Source of the DNA: Enoplolaimus lenunculus
Lineage: Eukaryota > Nematoda > Enoplea > Enoplida > Thoracostomopsidae
Direction of reading: 5' to 3'
NCBI GenBank assembly: GCA_030248215.1
Contig: JASANG010000273.1
Coordinates: 568,001-632,000 of the forward strand
DNA: 64,000 nucleotides
Shown: positions 44,830-57,345 of the stretch, piece after piece
How the letters are laid out: every line of letters starts with the position of its first letter
Position numbering within the stretch: the stretch's first letter is position 1
The notes under the pieces: model-generated
Databases searched by the model: none
Told to the model about the DNA's origin: nothing
What the model saw: only the letters and a program-made list of their open reading frames with translations
Made by a program: the position numbers and the translations under genes

Positions 44830-46170
44830 CTTCAATGTATAGAACAGGGCCGTAATAGTAGTATAAGCATATTCCTGAGCCTAAGCCTAAGCCTTAGCAT
44901 GAGCTTATACCTAAGCCAAAGGGTAAGCCTTGTAGGTGGCTCTGCCACACTTAAACCTATTTCAAACTAAAAACTAAAACATAAAATAAAACCCTAAATC
45001 AAAACCACACCTTAACGGAGTTCCTGACTTCACCTAGTCTCTCTTAGAACTTAAGTTAGGCTTAAGCGTTGCTACAAGGCGTAGAATTGTTAAAATCGAT
45101 GCTATGGCGGCTGTGTCCGCAGTGTAAACTTACCTGGGCCCTGCGAGGCCATTGAATAATGTTGCATATGGAGTTGGCTATATTTGCTACTAACGACATA
45201 GCTAGGCTATGTCAGCACCAATATGGTGCTTTACAGTTGTGAGTGTCTAATGTTGTTGTAAAAGGTGTACCGGGTGTGTGGCTCTGGACCTAACCGCATC
45301 GGCGGACACCCAATTGTGGGTGTCGGCAATATGCAAATTAGGTCGAGACGCAAACAGGGGTAGCCGGGACCGGAATCATTATAGTATCTTGAGCTAGTAC
45401 TAGGCGGTTGCATTCTTTTTCGGCGGAGTCTGTGTATTATTATCCATTACAGTTGCGTTAAGGTTTTACGGTTGGATCGTGAACGGAACTCGGGTAAGTA
45501 GGTTGAATTTAATTCGGTTAAGAATTGTCACGGTGGCTTAGGATGTGATGGAAATCAGGCGTTACGGTCATAATTGTGTTGCGCAAGGCGCAGGGTTACC
45601 CAGTATAGAATACTGGTGTTATGTGTTAACCGGAGAACTTGGGATTTATACGGAGAACCTGAGAAACGTAGTCTAATAAATCTAACGGGGTTAGATTTAT
45701 TATTCTGCAGCGGATTGGGCCAAATCTAACGGGGTTAGATTGGTCGGTAAAATTTTGTGTATCTCTAACGGGGTTAGAGTGCACGGTTTTACAGGGTGTA
45801 ATTCTAACCGGGTTAGAATTGCACGGATTCTGGAAAGGAGTAAAAGTATTGGTATCGGTAAAGCCAGTGGCTGGACTAAACAGATTCAAGCGTCGGCTTT
45901 AAGGATTCCGGCTCAGGTTGCCAGTTAAATTGCATAACCTGTGATTTACAGGTATTTAATATTGGGTGTTATTACGGATTTGGGAGGGTTAATAAACATT
46001 TACCGGCCGCGTTTACTAAATCAGAGCGATAAGCGGACATCGAGAAAAGAACTGCATAGGAGTGATACAGGATACAGGACTGAGCTAAACTCACGAACTT
46101 CTCACAAACCTTAGCCTAAGCAAAAACATATCTAAAGCTTAAGCGCAATTCTGAAGTATTCAAGCCTCTC
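44830..46170. mobile_element. TTAGGC-type MITE split by a solo LTR
   Basis: The left half (44830-44940) begins CTTCAATGTATAGAACAGGG and continues into CCTAAGCC blocks. The right half (46107-46170) resumes with TTAGCCTAAGCAAAAACATA, then CTAAAGCTTAAGC, as in the other copies. The 1166 bp between them is the solo LTR. Confidence 0.7.
44941..46106. mobile_element. Solo LTR of an LTR retrotransposon (fossil)
   Basis: The 1166 bp segment starts TGTAGGTGGC and ends CTTCTCACA, so it has TGT...ACA borders. The flanks AGCCT (44936-44940) and AACCT (46107-46111) form a 5-bp duplication with one difference. It interrupts a TTAGGC element exactly. No internal coding region remains. Composition differs from its surroundings, and 45680-45830 holds four short hairpin words of the TCTAACGGGGTTAGA type. 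Family not recognised. It is younger than the element it interrupts. Confidence 0.65.
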
Positions 46171-46962
46171 AGGCAAACTGTGTTTTTTGCTGCAAAGATA
46201 ACTTGACTTTAAAAACTTCCTTCGAAATATTGAATTAAAAAGTTTACAATTATTGCCTTAAATAATAAACAGGCATTTTACCATGCCATGAACGAAAACG
46301 CAACTTGTATGCAGGCGTATCTTTACTTCAATTCTAACCAAAATCTAATAATTTTCTCAGAGTTATTTGTAGGTAAAATAATCAACAATACATAGAATTA
46401 ACATCTGCTAGATTTCATATATTTAAACAAGCGAATATGATATATAATGGTTGGGTTCAGAAACTGAGACTTGACTAAAGTAGCATCTCAGCTTTATGAG
46501 TCGAGATTTACTCAGATTTGCATAGCTTTGAAGTCAAAACTTTGAATAGTGATTTTGCTTGACATAAAGAAATAATAGCAGAAATCTTTGCTATTTTAAA
46601 ACCAGTTTCATAGCGCCCAGAATTTTCCATGGGTACCAACAGTAAAAGGTTGAGTTTTGAGAATTTGCCAGCGAAGTGAAAGGAAGCATCCTATATGCCT
46701 CGATTTTGATTCTGCAATGGTTATTATCTGAATATGTTATTATATGTAGATTCGGTTGAAAAGAGGTTCATTAGGTGCCCTTGATGTAGCTTTGTATTAA
46801 TAACCAAAAAAAGTTTGTCAAATATAAAATCGAAAAATACTTCGAGTCGGGAAACATTAATAGAGTGCACGCGTCGAAATATCGCAGTGTAGTGACATAT
46901 TCATCCAGGTTTGCCCACTTCATATGTGTTGTCGAACCTGTTCATTTCATATTTATTCAGTA

Positions 46963-47583
46963 CTGTAGCGACCCGAATAAGAGGGGGGTAATAAGAGGGG
47001 GTCCCCATTTTGAGTCCCAATCAATCGGAGTCCGTATCCCTAATAAGAGTCCGTAAGCGAATAGAGTCCCTAAAACAAAATTAGGGTCCATAAATGTTAA
47101 TTATCCCTACTTGTAACGCATAAATGACTCCAGGACCAAATATAGGAGAGTTCGAAACTTTAAAGCGCGCTTAAGTTTTGAAAGTAATTCTTAAGTACAA
47201 CCTTGCATTATCGCTCAAGCTTTTGATATAAGACAAACAAAGGTTTAATTCAACGGATAGTTGCAACACCGGATATGTATCAGTAAGGAAGGGTGGCGGA
47301 GGGCTGGTTGAAAATATATAACAGTCCGTCGAACCTTTAAAGCGCGCTTAAGTTTTGAAAGTAATTCTTAAGTACAACCTTGCATTATCGCTCAAGCATT
47401 TGATATAAGACAAACAAAGGTTTAATTCAACGGATAGTTGCAACACCGGATATATATCAGTAAGGAAGGGTGGCGGAGGGCTGGTTGAAAATATATAACA
47501 GTCCGTAACCGAATAACAAGGTGGGGGCATCCTCTGTAGAGGCCAAATAAATATCAGTCCCCCTCTTACTCGGGTCACTACAG
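46963..47583. mobile_element. Family B MITE, copy B4, with internal duplication
   Basis: The ends CTGTAGCGACCCGAATAAGA and (inverted) CTGTAGTGACCCGAGTAAGA are flanked by TA at both sides. About 180 bp of interior (ending AACAGTCCGT) is tandemly duplicated, 47153-47329 and 47333-47508, nearly identical, so the duplication is recent. Otherwise like B1. Confidence 0.8.
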
Positions 47584-47781
47584 TAAGTACGTTCTGTAGA
47601 CCGTTGCCTCTGAACCTCCCTGAATATTTTTCTGAACCTAAAATGTATGTGAAGTTTAATCTGACAAACCGCCTAAAACATGGCAACAATATTCTTTTCG
47701 AAGCCAAAACATAGATTTATAAAATAACGCATTGATTTATTAATTATCAGCATAAAAATTCTCTGGTACACAACTATAGGT

Positions 47782-49082
47782 CAGCGTTATTTTTTCCGGG
47801 AACAAATTATGATCGGAAAAAATGGAAAAATCTTCTTTGACTGAGTGAAATTTTCGCGTTGGTATTCCCTAGTAGGCTCGTATTAAGCAATAATGTAACT
47901 CAATAGAAAATAAAATTCGGATACATGCTAACAAGTTCATTGTCATTAAAAGTAACATTTGAAAGGTAGAAGAGAGCAGATTACCATCGCAGGCATGGTG
48001 CAGCTGGAATTCCGGTCCTTTCGGTTATCTCACCCGTAGCTGAAGTCTGTCCAAAATGGTTGAATTTTGAAAATTTTTTGCACATTTGAGCTTTTGATGA
48101 ACTTCCCTGATCATTCCACTCCCGAGCTTGAATTTTGCAAAATTCACATTTTTGGTCCCAAGGCAAAAAGATTTCGTCGAAAAGTTAGACAGCTTACATA
48201 TCATTCAACGCAAGGTGCACAGCTGAGTCGAGTGGTGTTAACTTTTCTGCAATCAAAGCCTGGTTAACGAGTTGTCGTCAAACTGATTTGGCATGCTGCG
48301 AGGCCAGCGATCATGGGTCGTCACCAAATTTAGTTATTTGGCAATAACTTGTTAGCCAGAATATTGATTGTATAAAATTTAACACTGTTCGTCCCAGTTC
48401 TGCAAGCTCCGTCGAGTGTTATATATATTGTCTAACTGTTGCCAAACAATTTGGGTCCCAAGAGAACCTTATTAAAAAATCGAATTCTTGGAAAATTCAA
48501 ACTTGGGCGCAGAATGATCAGGAGAAGACATATAAAGCTGATGCGTGGAGCGAGCTAAACTAGTCAGACGCTTAAATATTTCTTGAATCCCAATACAATT
48601 TTTGGGCTCTCTCTGACATCGAGCCTCTCAGTTGCTGTAAACTTCGCGAGCAAAGCGAGCTTGGAGCCAGACAAACTTGTTGAGTTAAGCCATACGGTAA
48701 AGGCATCCAATCTTGGGGGCCCTATCTTTGCCCTCACCGGTCGACAAATGTTCGTGCGCGAAACAAACGAGATGCCAGACGTAACTATGTCCAAACTTCA
48801 ATTCAAAAATCTTTTTATATTATTTATATGTTGCAAGTTTCGCTCTTTTCAGGCCTGTAATGAATCCTGGTAGACATAACAGAGATATTACACGCTGTCA
48901 TTGGACTACTCTGTTGCATGTGAATAGATTGAATGTCATCTAAACAACGCTAGTTTATATCACGTTTAGTTGCAAGATATATTTTTAATAAACGCTTCAT
49001 TTTTTCCATTTTTTCCACCCCTCTCCCAAATGGAAAGAATGAAAAAATATTTTTCCGGTAATTTTTCCGGCCAACAACCCTG
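47782..49082. mobile_element. hAT-like element, non-coding or decayed
   Basis: The left end is CAGCGTTATTTTTTCCGGGA and the right end, inverted, is CAGGGTTGTTGGCCGGAAAA. Both continue into GGAAAAA(T)-rich sequence. CAGGGTT ends are typical of hAT transposons. The flanks CTATAGGT and ATATATAT agree in 5 of 8 bases only. Internal open frames at 48583-48873 (plus) and 48794-48564 (minus) overlap and show no domain I know. Confidence 0.5.
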
Positions 49083-49439
49083 ATATATATTATATATAGT
49101 TAATTTAATTAAAACTATATTCTTTAAGTCATAAAAGATGTTTTATTTGCTCCGTCATTGTAGCGAAAACCACAATGAGAATTTTTATAAAACATTGTGA
49201 CAGCGATGCAGGTGTCGTATACGATTTTTTTCGCAATATGATTTATTCCTATTCACAGTAGATCATTTCCGGTTGAAAAGCATAGGTACCATTCTTTCCG
49301 CATATGTGCCGTTTTATGTCCGCCATTATAAGTGTTAACAATTGTTGGCGTACGCTTGAACACATTTTGAAAAAACTTCCTGCTGATTTTAGGCTTTAAA
49401 ACGTTGTTCAGACCACCACGCCCACTTTCGAGTAAACGG

Positions 49440-49623
49440 GCACATGTATAGAACAGGGCCGGATCGTTTTCCGGAGTTTCTATAATAGAGTCAGTTTAAG
49501 CTTTAGACTAATTTTTTGCTTTAGGCTTAGGCTTAGGCTTAGGAATAGGCTCATCCATACGCTTAGGCTTAGGCTTAGGAATATGCTTATACTACTGTTC
49601 CGGCCCTGTTCCATACATGGGCC
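49440..49623. mobile_element. GGCCCATG MITE with TTAGGC array, exact 8-bp TSD
   Basis: The ends are GCACATGTATAGAACAGGGC and (inverted) GGCCCATGTATGGAACAGGG. GTAAACGG is found on both flanks (49432-49439, 49624-49631). Same internal order as 39680-39888. A further CCTAAAC/GCCTAAG remnant lies at 49650-49770. Confidence 0.85.
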
Positions 49624-50575
49624 GTAAACGGAAGACATTAGCCCCGTAGCGCGGCCAATGTATAAAACAATAGGGAAATGCCTACTCACATTATAAGCCT
49701 TAACCTAAACTTAAGTTTAAGAATGAGTCTGAGCCTAAACATAGGCCAAATTAAGCCTAAGACTAAAGCTGCTCGGTAAGTGCCCCAGTTTCCGTGTTTC
49801 CTAATGAAACGGCAGCTATACTTGACATGGAACACACCTGCGTATATTTATGCCTTTGAACAATTTGCACAAAACTATAACGACAAATCGTACTTTCCAG
49901 AGTTCATTTGGTTTTAAATATTTCTCAAACGTGCTCAACAGATGAGCTTTAAATCAAGTCTTGTATCTATATTTATAAAACTGGAACGCCGACATATGTA
50001 TTATTTGGGGCCACATATATAACTAAATCTGGAATGCCCCACATACCTACAAATTTTGGGCAACGTTCTAGTATTACTTTTTTTACAATATTTTTTACAA
50101 CAGAAACGTGAATGTTCTGTAAAAATAAAATTTGAAACGCAGATTATTGTGCATTCGTTAACTTTTGCGCTTTACGCAAAGCCGGCTGACTAGTACGTAT
50201 TATTTTAGGCAATGTTTCAGCACAGAAGTAACAAAAATTTTCACAATACAATAGGTATGTATGCATACTTTTTACACTAATTTGTCTGAAAAAGAATATT
50301 TGGGTATAGCTCACTGATATTGTTAATTTCTTGTCAGTGCAACACATTCTGTAGATATTATCGATTAAAACGTTTTTACTTCGGCTAAAAGTACAGTGCT
50401 CTTGTGTTTTAATTAGGATTTTGAACTGTCACACAGCTTGAATGTCTCAGGTATCAATGTTTTGAGGGAATGATAGGTTTCGTCTTGCTTATGATAAACT
50501 ATGGTAAACTCTGAAACACCCACAAATTTGAGTTGCACATGCGTATACCTCTAATATACATTATTAACCATTTGC

Positions 50576-50770
50576 GACCCATGTATAGAACAGGACCGGA
50601 TCGTCTTTGTGCGGTGCTGTAATACAGTCAGTTTAAGATTTAGACTTTGCTTAGGCTTAGGCTTAAGCTTTGGCTTAGGAATAGGCTCACCTTAACGCTT
50701 AGGTTTAGGCTTAGGCCTAGGATTAAGAATATACTACAGTACTGTTCCGGGCCTGTTCTATACATCGGCC
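50576..50770. mobile_element. GGCCCATG MITE with TTAGGC-like array, 8-bp TSD
   Basis: The ends are GACCCATGTATAGAACAGGA and (inverted) GGCCGATGTATAGAACAGGC. The flanks CCATTTGC and CAATTTGC differ at one base. The interior is CTTAGGCTTAGGCTTAAGC and a second block. Confidence 0.8.
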
Positions 50771-52630
50771 CAATTTGCCAATCCAGCAGTGCTTAAGCAA
50801 ATTAAGATAGGGATAGGTCAACGCTACGCAAAGCAAATGGAGTGGTACCAATTGCGATAGGTTACTTGCCGGGTGCACGCCCAATGCAGTACGAAATCTA
50901 ACTTATAAAAAATCTTGTGCTGAGCGTGAAAACTTTTTCACATTAAAAATAACAATTTGGAACTATACGAATTTAGGGCAAATTATCTAAAAACGTTTCA
51001 TTCGCTGATAGAACGTTACGAGGCTGTTCCTCCAATATGATTTTGAAGGGGCATGATCCCCCTTTGCCCGCACCACTTCGACCCAAAAGATCGGTTGCGG
51101 ATCTTGATAGCAATAGAGTAAGCTTAAGCTTTAGCGCTTCCAGTCGCCTATGATTTAATCTCTTTTTCGAGTTCGGAGCGTTTTAGTCCTAAATTTTGTA
51201 AGAAACGAATGCGTCTTCAACGCCACTTGAAGCACATGGTTAGACGGAAGAACATGGGCATAGGTTTATACTAAAATTTTTCCCACCCCCTTTAGAGATT
51301 ACAACCTGGCTTGAGAGTCGTGTGAAATCCGTGCGTACCCCTCCTGAATATTTTAGCCCAATACCAGCGAATTGAGACAGCTGCGGCACTGATTCATAGT
51401 ACTAAATTTGAGTCTCAACCTGCGCGTTAAAAATTTGTTTTTGATCAACAACTATAATCAGTGCCAGGCTCTGATGTAAATAATTCTTAACATTAATTAC
51501 ACATCTATTTTGCAAAATTACATACCTAAATTTACACTTTACGCAAATTTTTGCCTACGTATGTGCTTATCGAGTTTTGTTTTCGACTGACAATAGGAAA
51601 GTTTCGTAAACATCCATGTTCGTAGCCAGCCCCCCCCATATTTGGAGAGAGGGTAAAATAAAGGTATGCTGCGTGGGATGTCATGTAAGTTAACACTTAG
51701 TAGTTAAATCTATACGGCCAGGATCAAATTTTTTCCAAGGGAACTGAGTGATCTTGGATACTTTTTTGTTCTGGTTTTAACATGTTTAGTGATTTGGTTT
51801 CGCTATACTCACCAACCCTCGAGCCAAAAAAATATTTTCATAAGAATAAGATGTGTGAGCACGGCAGCAAATGGCATTGCGTTTAATTTTTAAGGCAAAT
51901 GGTCCATAAAACTCATAGTGCTACCCATGTCTTGAAGATGCCTATTAATTATTTCAATTCACCGTAGATTTATTGTACATCTTACGATTTTTTGAACTAA
52001 AGCAGCAAAATATTGGTTTGAGGGCAAAAATTATTTTGAAAACATTAAAATAGCTTAAAATTATTGTGTTGTTTTTGGTATTAATTTTAGATTGCGTTTG
52101 AGTACGACTTTGAAACGTTACCACTTTTGCCGGATTTGATTAAATTTTAATCAACTGTGGTAATGTGATACAGTTTTCAAGTTTTTACTTGGTATTAATA
52201 TATATTAATATAAACTAACGAACCTTTCCGTTTAATGTGTTATGAATAACAGCCCCCGGTAATATAGGACAACATATCGCAAACACTAAGTATAAAAGTA
52301 TGAATCTATGCCCCACCATATTGATTGTTGCAGCATCTCAAGGCGGCGTGCAGCGGAACGCGGCAGCGTCCGGCACAGTAAAGTATAGTGCAATCCTCAA
52401 GTGAGAATGTGAGATTGACAGAAAGGCTAAAACCTATGACTTTGTAAATCTAAAACGAAGCTAAAATCGACAGGATTATAACGTGCTATTTTGTACGGGA
52501 CATGTTTTATAAACCTTAAGCCTAACGATTAATTTTTACCTAAAACTAAACATGAATGTTGAGCCTAATTTAAAGCCTATGCGAAAACGTAACACCGTGG
52601 ACTTTGAGAGCTTTTTTGTAAAACTTAACC
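50771..52630. other. Intergenic stretch, no gene seen
   Basis: 51100-51260 and 52500-52615 hold weak TTAGG/CCTAA words. 52335-52395 is a GC-rich family E fragment (GGCGGCGTGCAGCGG, ending AAAGTATAGTGCAATCC). The remainder is AT-rich without splice-framed open reading frames that I recognise. Confidence 0.5.
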
Positions 52631-54572
52631 TACACACAAAGTGAATTGTCTTATATTTAAGAAATATTGTAGAAAATTTAAGACAATTATGTTTTAATAT
52701 GGACTCCAGACACATATGTTGTCTTGAATTCTAGATTTATATTTTTTAAAAATTTTCAGACTTAAGTCTGAAATTTAAGACTTGTTTCGTGAACGATTAA
52801 AACAAATATATTTGAAACATTTAATAAAAAATGTCTCAAATAGAAGACAATTATTTTCTAGGAAAATGACTCCAAAATTGGGGACAAAAGCTGAACTAAA
52901 TACCCTAATTTTACAACCTAAGATACGTCCAAGACATAAACTTTATGGTTGGTGGGAGCCTGAGGTCGCAATCCGAAACATCATTGAAATTTGATTTTAA
53001 ATCAACTTCTAGAATATAAGCGGAGCAACTTATTTACACACATAAAAATCAAAAAATTAGTCTTGAAACGTACGAATTTATGTATTATAAATTGGCATAA
53101 GTAATTTTATGCATATCAAAGGTTGACCAATGTTACTTTAAAGGCCGTCCCATTTCCCCCAGGACAGAAATGTACCCGGAGTACATTCCAAAAATATAAT
53201 TGGGACAGCGGGACAATTGGGACAGATGAGACAATGGGACAGATGGGACAGTTGGACAGCTGGGACAGATGGGACACTTGGGACAGACGGGACAGATGGG
53301 ACAGTTGGGACAGATGGGACACTTGGGACAGCTGGGACAGATGGGACAGTTGGGACAGATGGGACAGTTGGGACAGATGGGACAGTTGGGACAGATGGGA
53401 CGGTTGGGACAGATGGTACAGCGGGACACTTGGGACAGTTGGGACAGATGGGACAGATGGGACAGATGGGGCAGATGGGACAGCGGGACAGATGGGACAG
53501 CGGGACAGATGGGACAGCGGGACAGATGGGACAGTTGGGACAGATAAGACAGTTGGGATACTTGGGACAGATGGAGCAGTTGGGAGAGTTTGGGACAGTT
53601 GGGACACTTGGGACAGATAGGACAGTTGGGACTTTTGGGACAGATGGGACAGTTGGGACAGCTGGGACAGATGGGACAGTTGGGACACTTGGGACAGATG
53701 GGACAGATGGGACAGTTGGGACAGATGGGACAGTTGGGACAGCTGGGACAGATGGGACAGATGGGACAGATGGGACAGTTGGGACAGATGGGACAGTTGA
53801 GACAGATGGGACGGTTGGGACAGATGGGACAGCGGGATACTTGGGACAGATGGGACAGATGGGGCAGATGGGACAGCGGGACAGATGGGACAGCGGGACA
53901 GATGGGACAGATGGGACAGTTGGGACACTTGGGACAGATGGAGCAGTTGGGAGAGTTTGGGACAGCGGGACAGATGGAACAGATGGGACAGTTGGGACAG
54001 TTGGGACACTTGGGACAGATAGGACAGTTGGGACTTTTGGGACAGATGGGACAGATGGGACAGTTGGAACAAATGGGACAGATGGGACTGTTGGGACAGT
54101 TGGGACAGATGGGACAGAAGGGACAGATGGGACAGTTGGGACAGATATATATGTATATATAGGTATATATAATATATATGTATATATATGTATATATGTG
54201 TATAATGTATTATATATACATATATATACACATATGTATACACATATATACATATATATACAAATATATACACACATATATGTGTATATATGTTTGTATA
54301 TATATGTATATATATTATATATACCTACGTAGATATATCTGCTAGTGCATATGTAAACAGGAGCGCATAAGTGTGCACTCCGGGTATATTTGTGTCCCAT
54401 GCAATTGGGACGGCCTTTATAGTAACATGGGCCAAAAGGTTTATGTTTTAACCATTTCAAACACGAGTCTCTGAGCTGTTTAATCGTCTGAAATATCACA
54501 CATTTATCTCTTGAAAATTTAAGAAAATATGAGTCTTCAAATTTCAATTCAAGACAATATATTCTGTGTGTA
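52631..54572. mobile_element. Family C element, copy 3, interrupted by a minisatellite element
   Basis: It begins CTACACACAAAGTGAATTGT at 52631 and ends near 54572 with AATATATTCTGTGTGTAG. Its halves (52631-53116 and about 54442-54572) carry the family's AAGACAT and TCTTGAA words and are separated by the insertion 53125-54433. Confidence 0.6.
53125..54433. mobile_element. GGCCCATGTTACT element filled by a GGGACAG minisatellite, 8-bp TSD
   Basis: The left end is GACCAATGTTACTTTAAAGG and the right end, inverted, is GGCCCATGTTACTATAAAGG. Both continue CCGTCCCA and, about 45 bp inward, ACCCGGAGT. The flanks CAAAGGTT and AAAAGGTT form an 8-bp duplication with one change. 53205-54146 is an array of 9-bp units GGGACAGNN (AT, TT, CG or CT), arranged in longer 50-300 bp repeats. 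54147-54325 is an imperfect ATATGTAT microsatellite. Because the unit is 9 bp, several frames on both strands stay open for up to about 480 codons; these are not genes. Confidence 0.85.
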
Positions 54573-54842
54573 GGCATAAAGTAAAGCACAAGCTAAAAGC
54601 GAAAATCTAAGCCAAGTTTCGAATTTAAGCAAAGGATTAAAATCATGTATGCAGGAACTGGGATGTCTGTGGGTGCCGGTCGATACGCCCAGAAAAAATA
54701 AGGGAGTCGCTGATATATTTAAATCCCACCAAACCCATTGTTCCGTAGTGTAATTTAAACTTTGGCCTATTTAAAACCAAAGGGTGAACGCTTCAAACAA
54801 TTAACACAGGTTGTACTGACCGGCATGACTTTTACCCATGAG

Positions 54843-54948
54843 CAATGGCGGATCCACGGGGGGGGCACGGCAGTATGGGTCAAAAATAAGTTTATTACCG
54901 GTGAAATTTTGGCCCCCCCCCCATTTTGAGATCCTGGATCCGCCACTG
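54843..54948. mobile_element. Short hAT MITE with perfect 8-bp TSD
   Basis: The ends CAATGGCGGATCCACGGGGG and (inverted) CAGTGGCGGATCCAGGATC are flanked by CCCATGAG on both sides (54835-54842 and 54949-54956). 106 bp. CAGTGGCGGATCC ends are widespread in animal hAT MITEs. Confidence 0.85.
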
Positions 54949-54956
54949 CCCATGAG

Positions 54957-57272
54957 AGTAACTAAATATGGTCTAGCCCGCTCAACATGCTAAATGAGCC
55001 AAAATAGTTTCAGAAATGGCCTGCTGTAGATTTCACAAGGCTATGGGGCTAAGGTTAGGGAAGCTAAGGTCCCCCACTAGCCCCTCTGGTCATGAATTCG
55101 TGCCAGTACTTTATATCAGGTTAATGGCAGTACAACATATAACCAATTTATGTTTTATAAGCAGAGCAGATATATTTTTGCACTGTACAAACCAGTAATA
55201 CCGTAAAGCATGTAAATGTGTGTTTCGAGTGTTTATGAATCTTTGGTTGACAACTGGTTTAAATTTTGTGTGCACTTAAATGGTTGATCATTCTACGATG
55301 CTCCTTTTAATGGTTAATAAAACACAAATTAAAAATTCAAAAATTAATTTCAAAACAGTTCCAAGAGATACTAAACACTAAACTGTGTGAAAACACTAAA
55401 TTTTGAAAAATGGGGCTCAAATAAGTTGATAAAATGTGTTGTTTTGAATGGTGAAACATTATCTGCATAATTAGTAAGTAGTATATATAAAGGACTCTTT
55501 GTAATCATATAATAGTTTTACCAACTTCCGGAGTGGTCAGGAGCAGTAGGTCACTCTCAGCTGCTCTTGTGATCACTAGAAAATGCTAAGTTTCAGTTTG
55601 ATCAATAAAAGTATTTTTGTGGCAGATTTAGCAAAAAATAATATCATTCGTACTCTGATAATGGCTTATTTTAAGAATCGTATCAAAAATAAAATCCTAA
55701 GCCTAAGCCTAAGCCTAAGCAAAAAATGTAATCTTAAATCTAAACCTACTCTTTTATAAACCCGCCAGAAACGTTGACGCCCCTAAAAGCAACAAAGGCC
55801 GACAATACCATGTAAGCAAATGTCCGCTTAACGCAAAACATCAGCTTTAGTAGCCATCGAAGTGAACATAACAATATTTATTGGTTGAATTCAAAAATTT
55901 AACCACATCGCAAGGCGTAGCACAAAATCATAGAGCATTTTCGTAATAGACAAACCGTATATAAAATATATTCGGATATACACGGTATATACATAAAACA
56001 AGCCAAACAAACAATTTTAGCTGAGATCTGGGCCCATATTCTCAAATGTGTATAGCAACTATCATCAGTTATTACTAGGTCTTCAAACTCACTAACTATT
56101 GCAGCCGTTGAACTGAAAATTGTTACAGGAGTAGGTAATGCAAAGCATATGCTAAAAATGTGCTGAATTTTGAGCCTCAGCATTTACTATTTCTGTTCGA
56201 ATGTTACAAGACCTATCAAAATGACGGTATGCCCAACACACAATTGAGAATAAGGGCTCTGACTTGTAAGACTTTTTACAAGATTTAAATTTAAACCTGA
56301 ATTTATTTTAATTAAAATCTCAATTTATTTTCAACCAACCACCAGCGTTTCAGATTTTCAAACCATTCAAACACCTGTACGTGTGTTCATTTGTACATTT
56401 TAAGCTCCAAAAATCGAAGTTATAAAATATTAAGGATTCTGTCAAATTTGTTATTCACAACGTTAATTTTTTACGCTCAGAGTTTTCGCAGTTTAACACA
56501 ACGCTTTTAGCGTTTTGCAGCTTGCAAAATGTGTTATAAAACACGCTCTGTTCTCGAAGAAACTGTAGGATTTATCTGTTAGTCCTATAAAACCCAAGCG
56601 TAAAGATAAACCTATGCATAAACGAACGCCTAAGCATAACTAAAAAAACTAGTGTAATGCTTAAACTTACTCTATTGCACTAGCGCGGACAAACGGTGCG
56701 TACCTGAGTTTTACATGGACCAAAATACTAAACTCTTTTCGCATTTTGAAACATACCGTTCTTAGTATACTCCTTTAGCGTTTTTCCGCTTGCCAAAAAG
56801 CATTTTCAAAGGCGAAATTTAAAACGCGGAAAGGAATTAAATATGGTTTTATTGTTGACATGATTGTGTAATAAAATTTTATAGTAGCATTAAGAAAATT
56901 ACAGAAAATAAAACAGACAGCAACATCATTCAAGCGTCGATGATATACAAATGACATGCAATTGCTTTTGTCCCGTAGAACAACGTACCCGTTAACTCCA
57001 TACAAACAACCAAAGAGCAAGCAATAAAACAAAAGCATGCCGTGCGTGTGTTGTTCACAATAATTTTGTCAACAGTGTCACATGTTGCGTTTTAAGAAAT
57101 CCGTTTTAGGTTTGTATAAATACTACGGTTTGCGTTAAGCTCATTTCATTCATTTTTCCTTCAGTTAGTTAAGCACATTTTTTTGCAGAAGTCGTCAAAA
57201 TTAATGCAAACAGTGTATAACAAGACATGAATTTCGAACATCCACAATCAGTTTGTACTGCACAATATACAC

Positions 57273-57345
<73 letters not shown>

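Noticed and set aside
48564-48873. Overlapping 76- and 96-codon frames as a gene
   Set aside because: Located inside a hAT-like element, opposite frames overlap, and no domain is recognised.
53116-54589. Very long open frames on both strands (up to 483 codons, Pro-Ser-Val or Gly-Thr-Asp repeats)
   Set aside because: They coincide with a 9-bp minisatellite, so absence of stops is automatic in several frames; there is no splice signal or non-repetitive domain.
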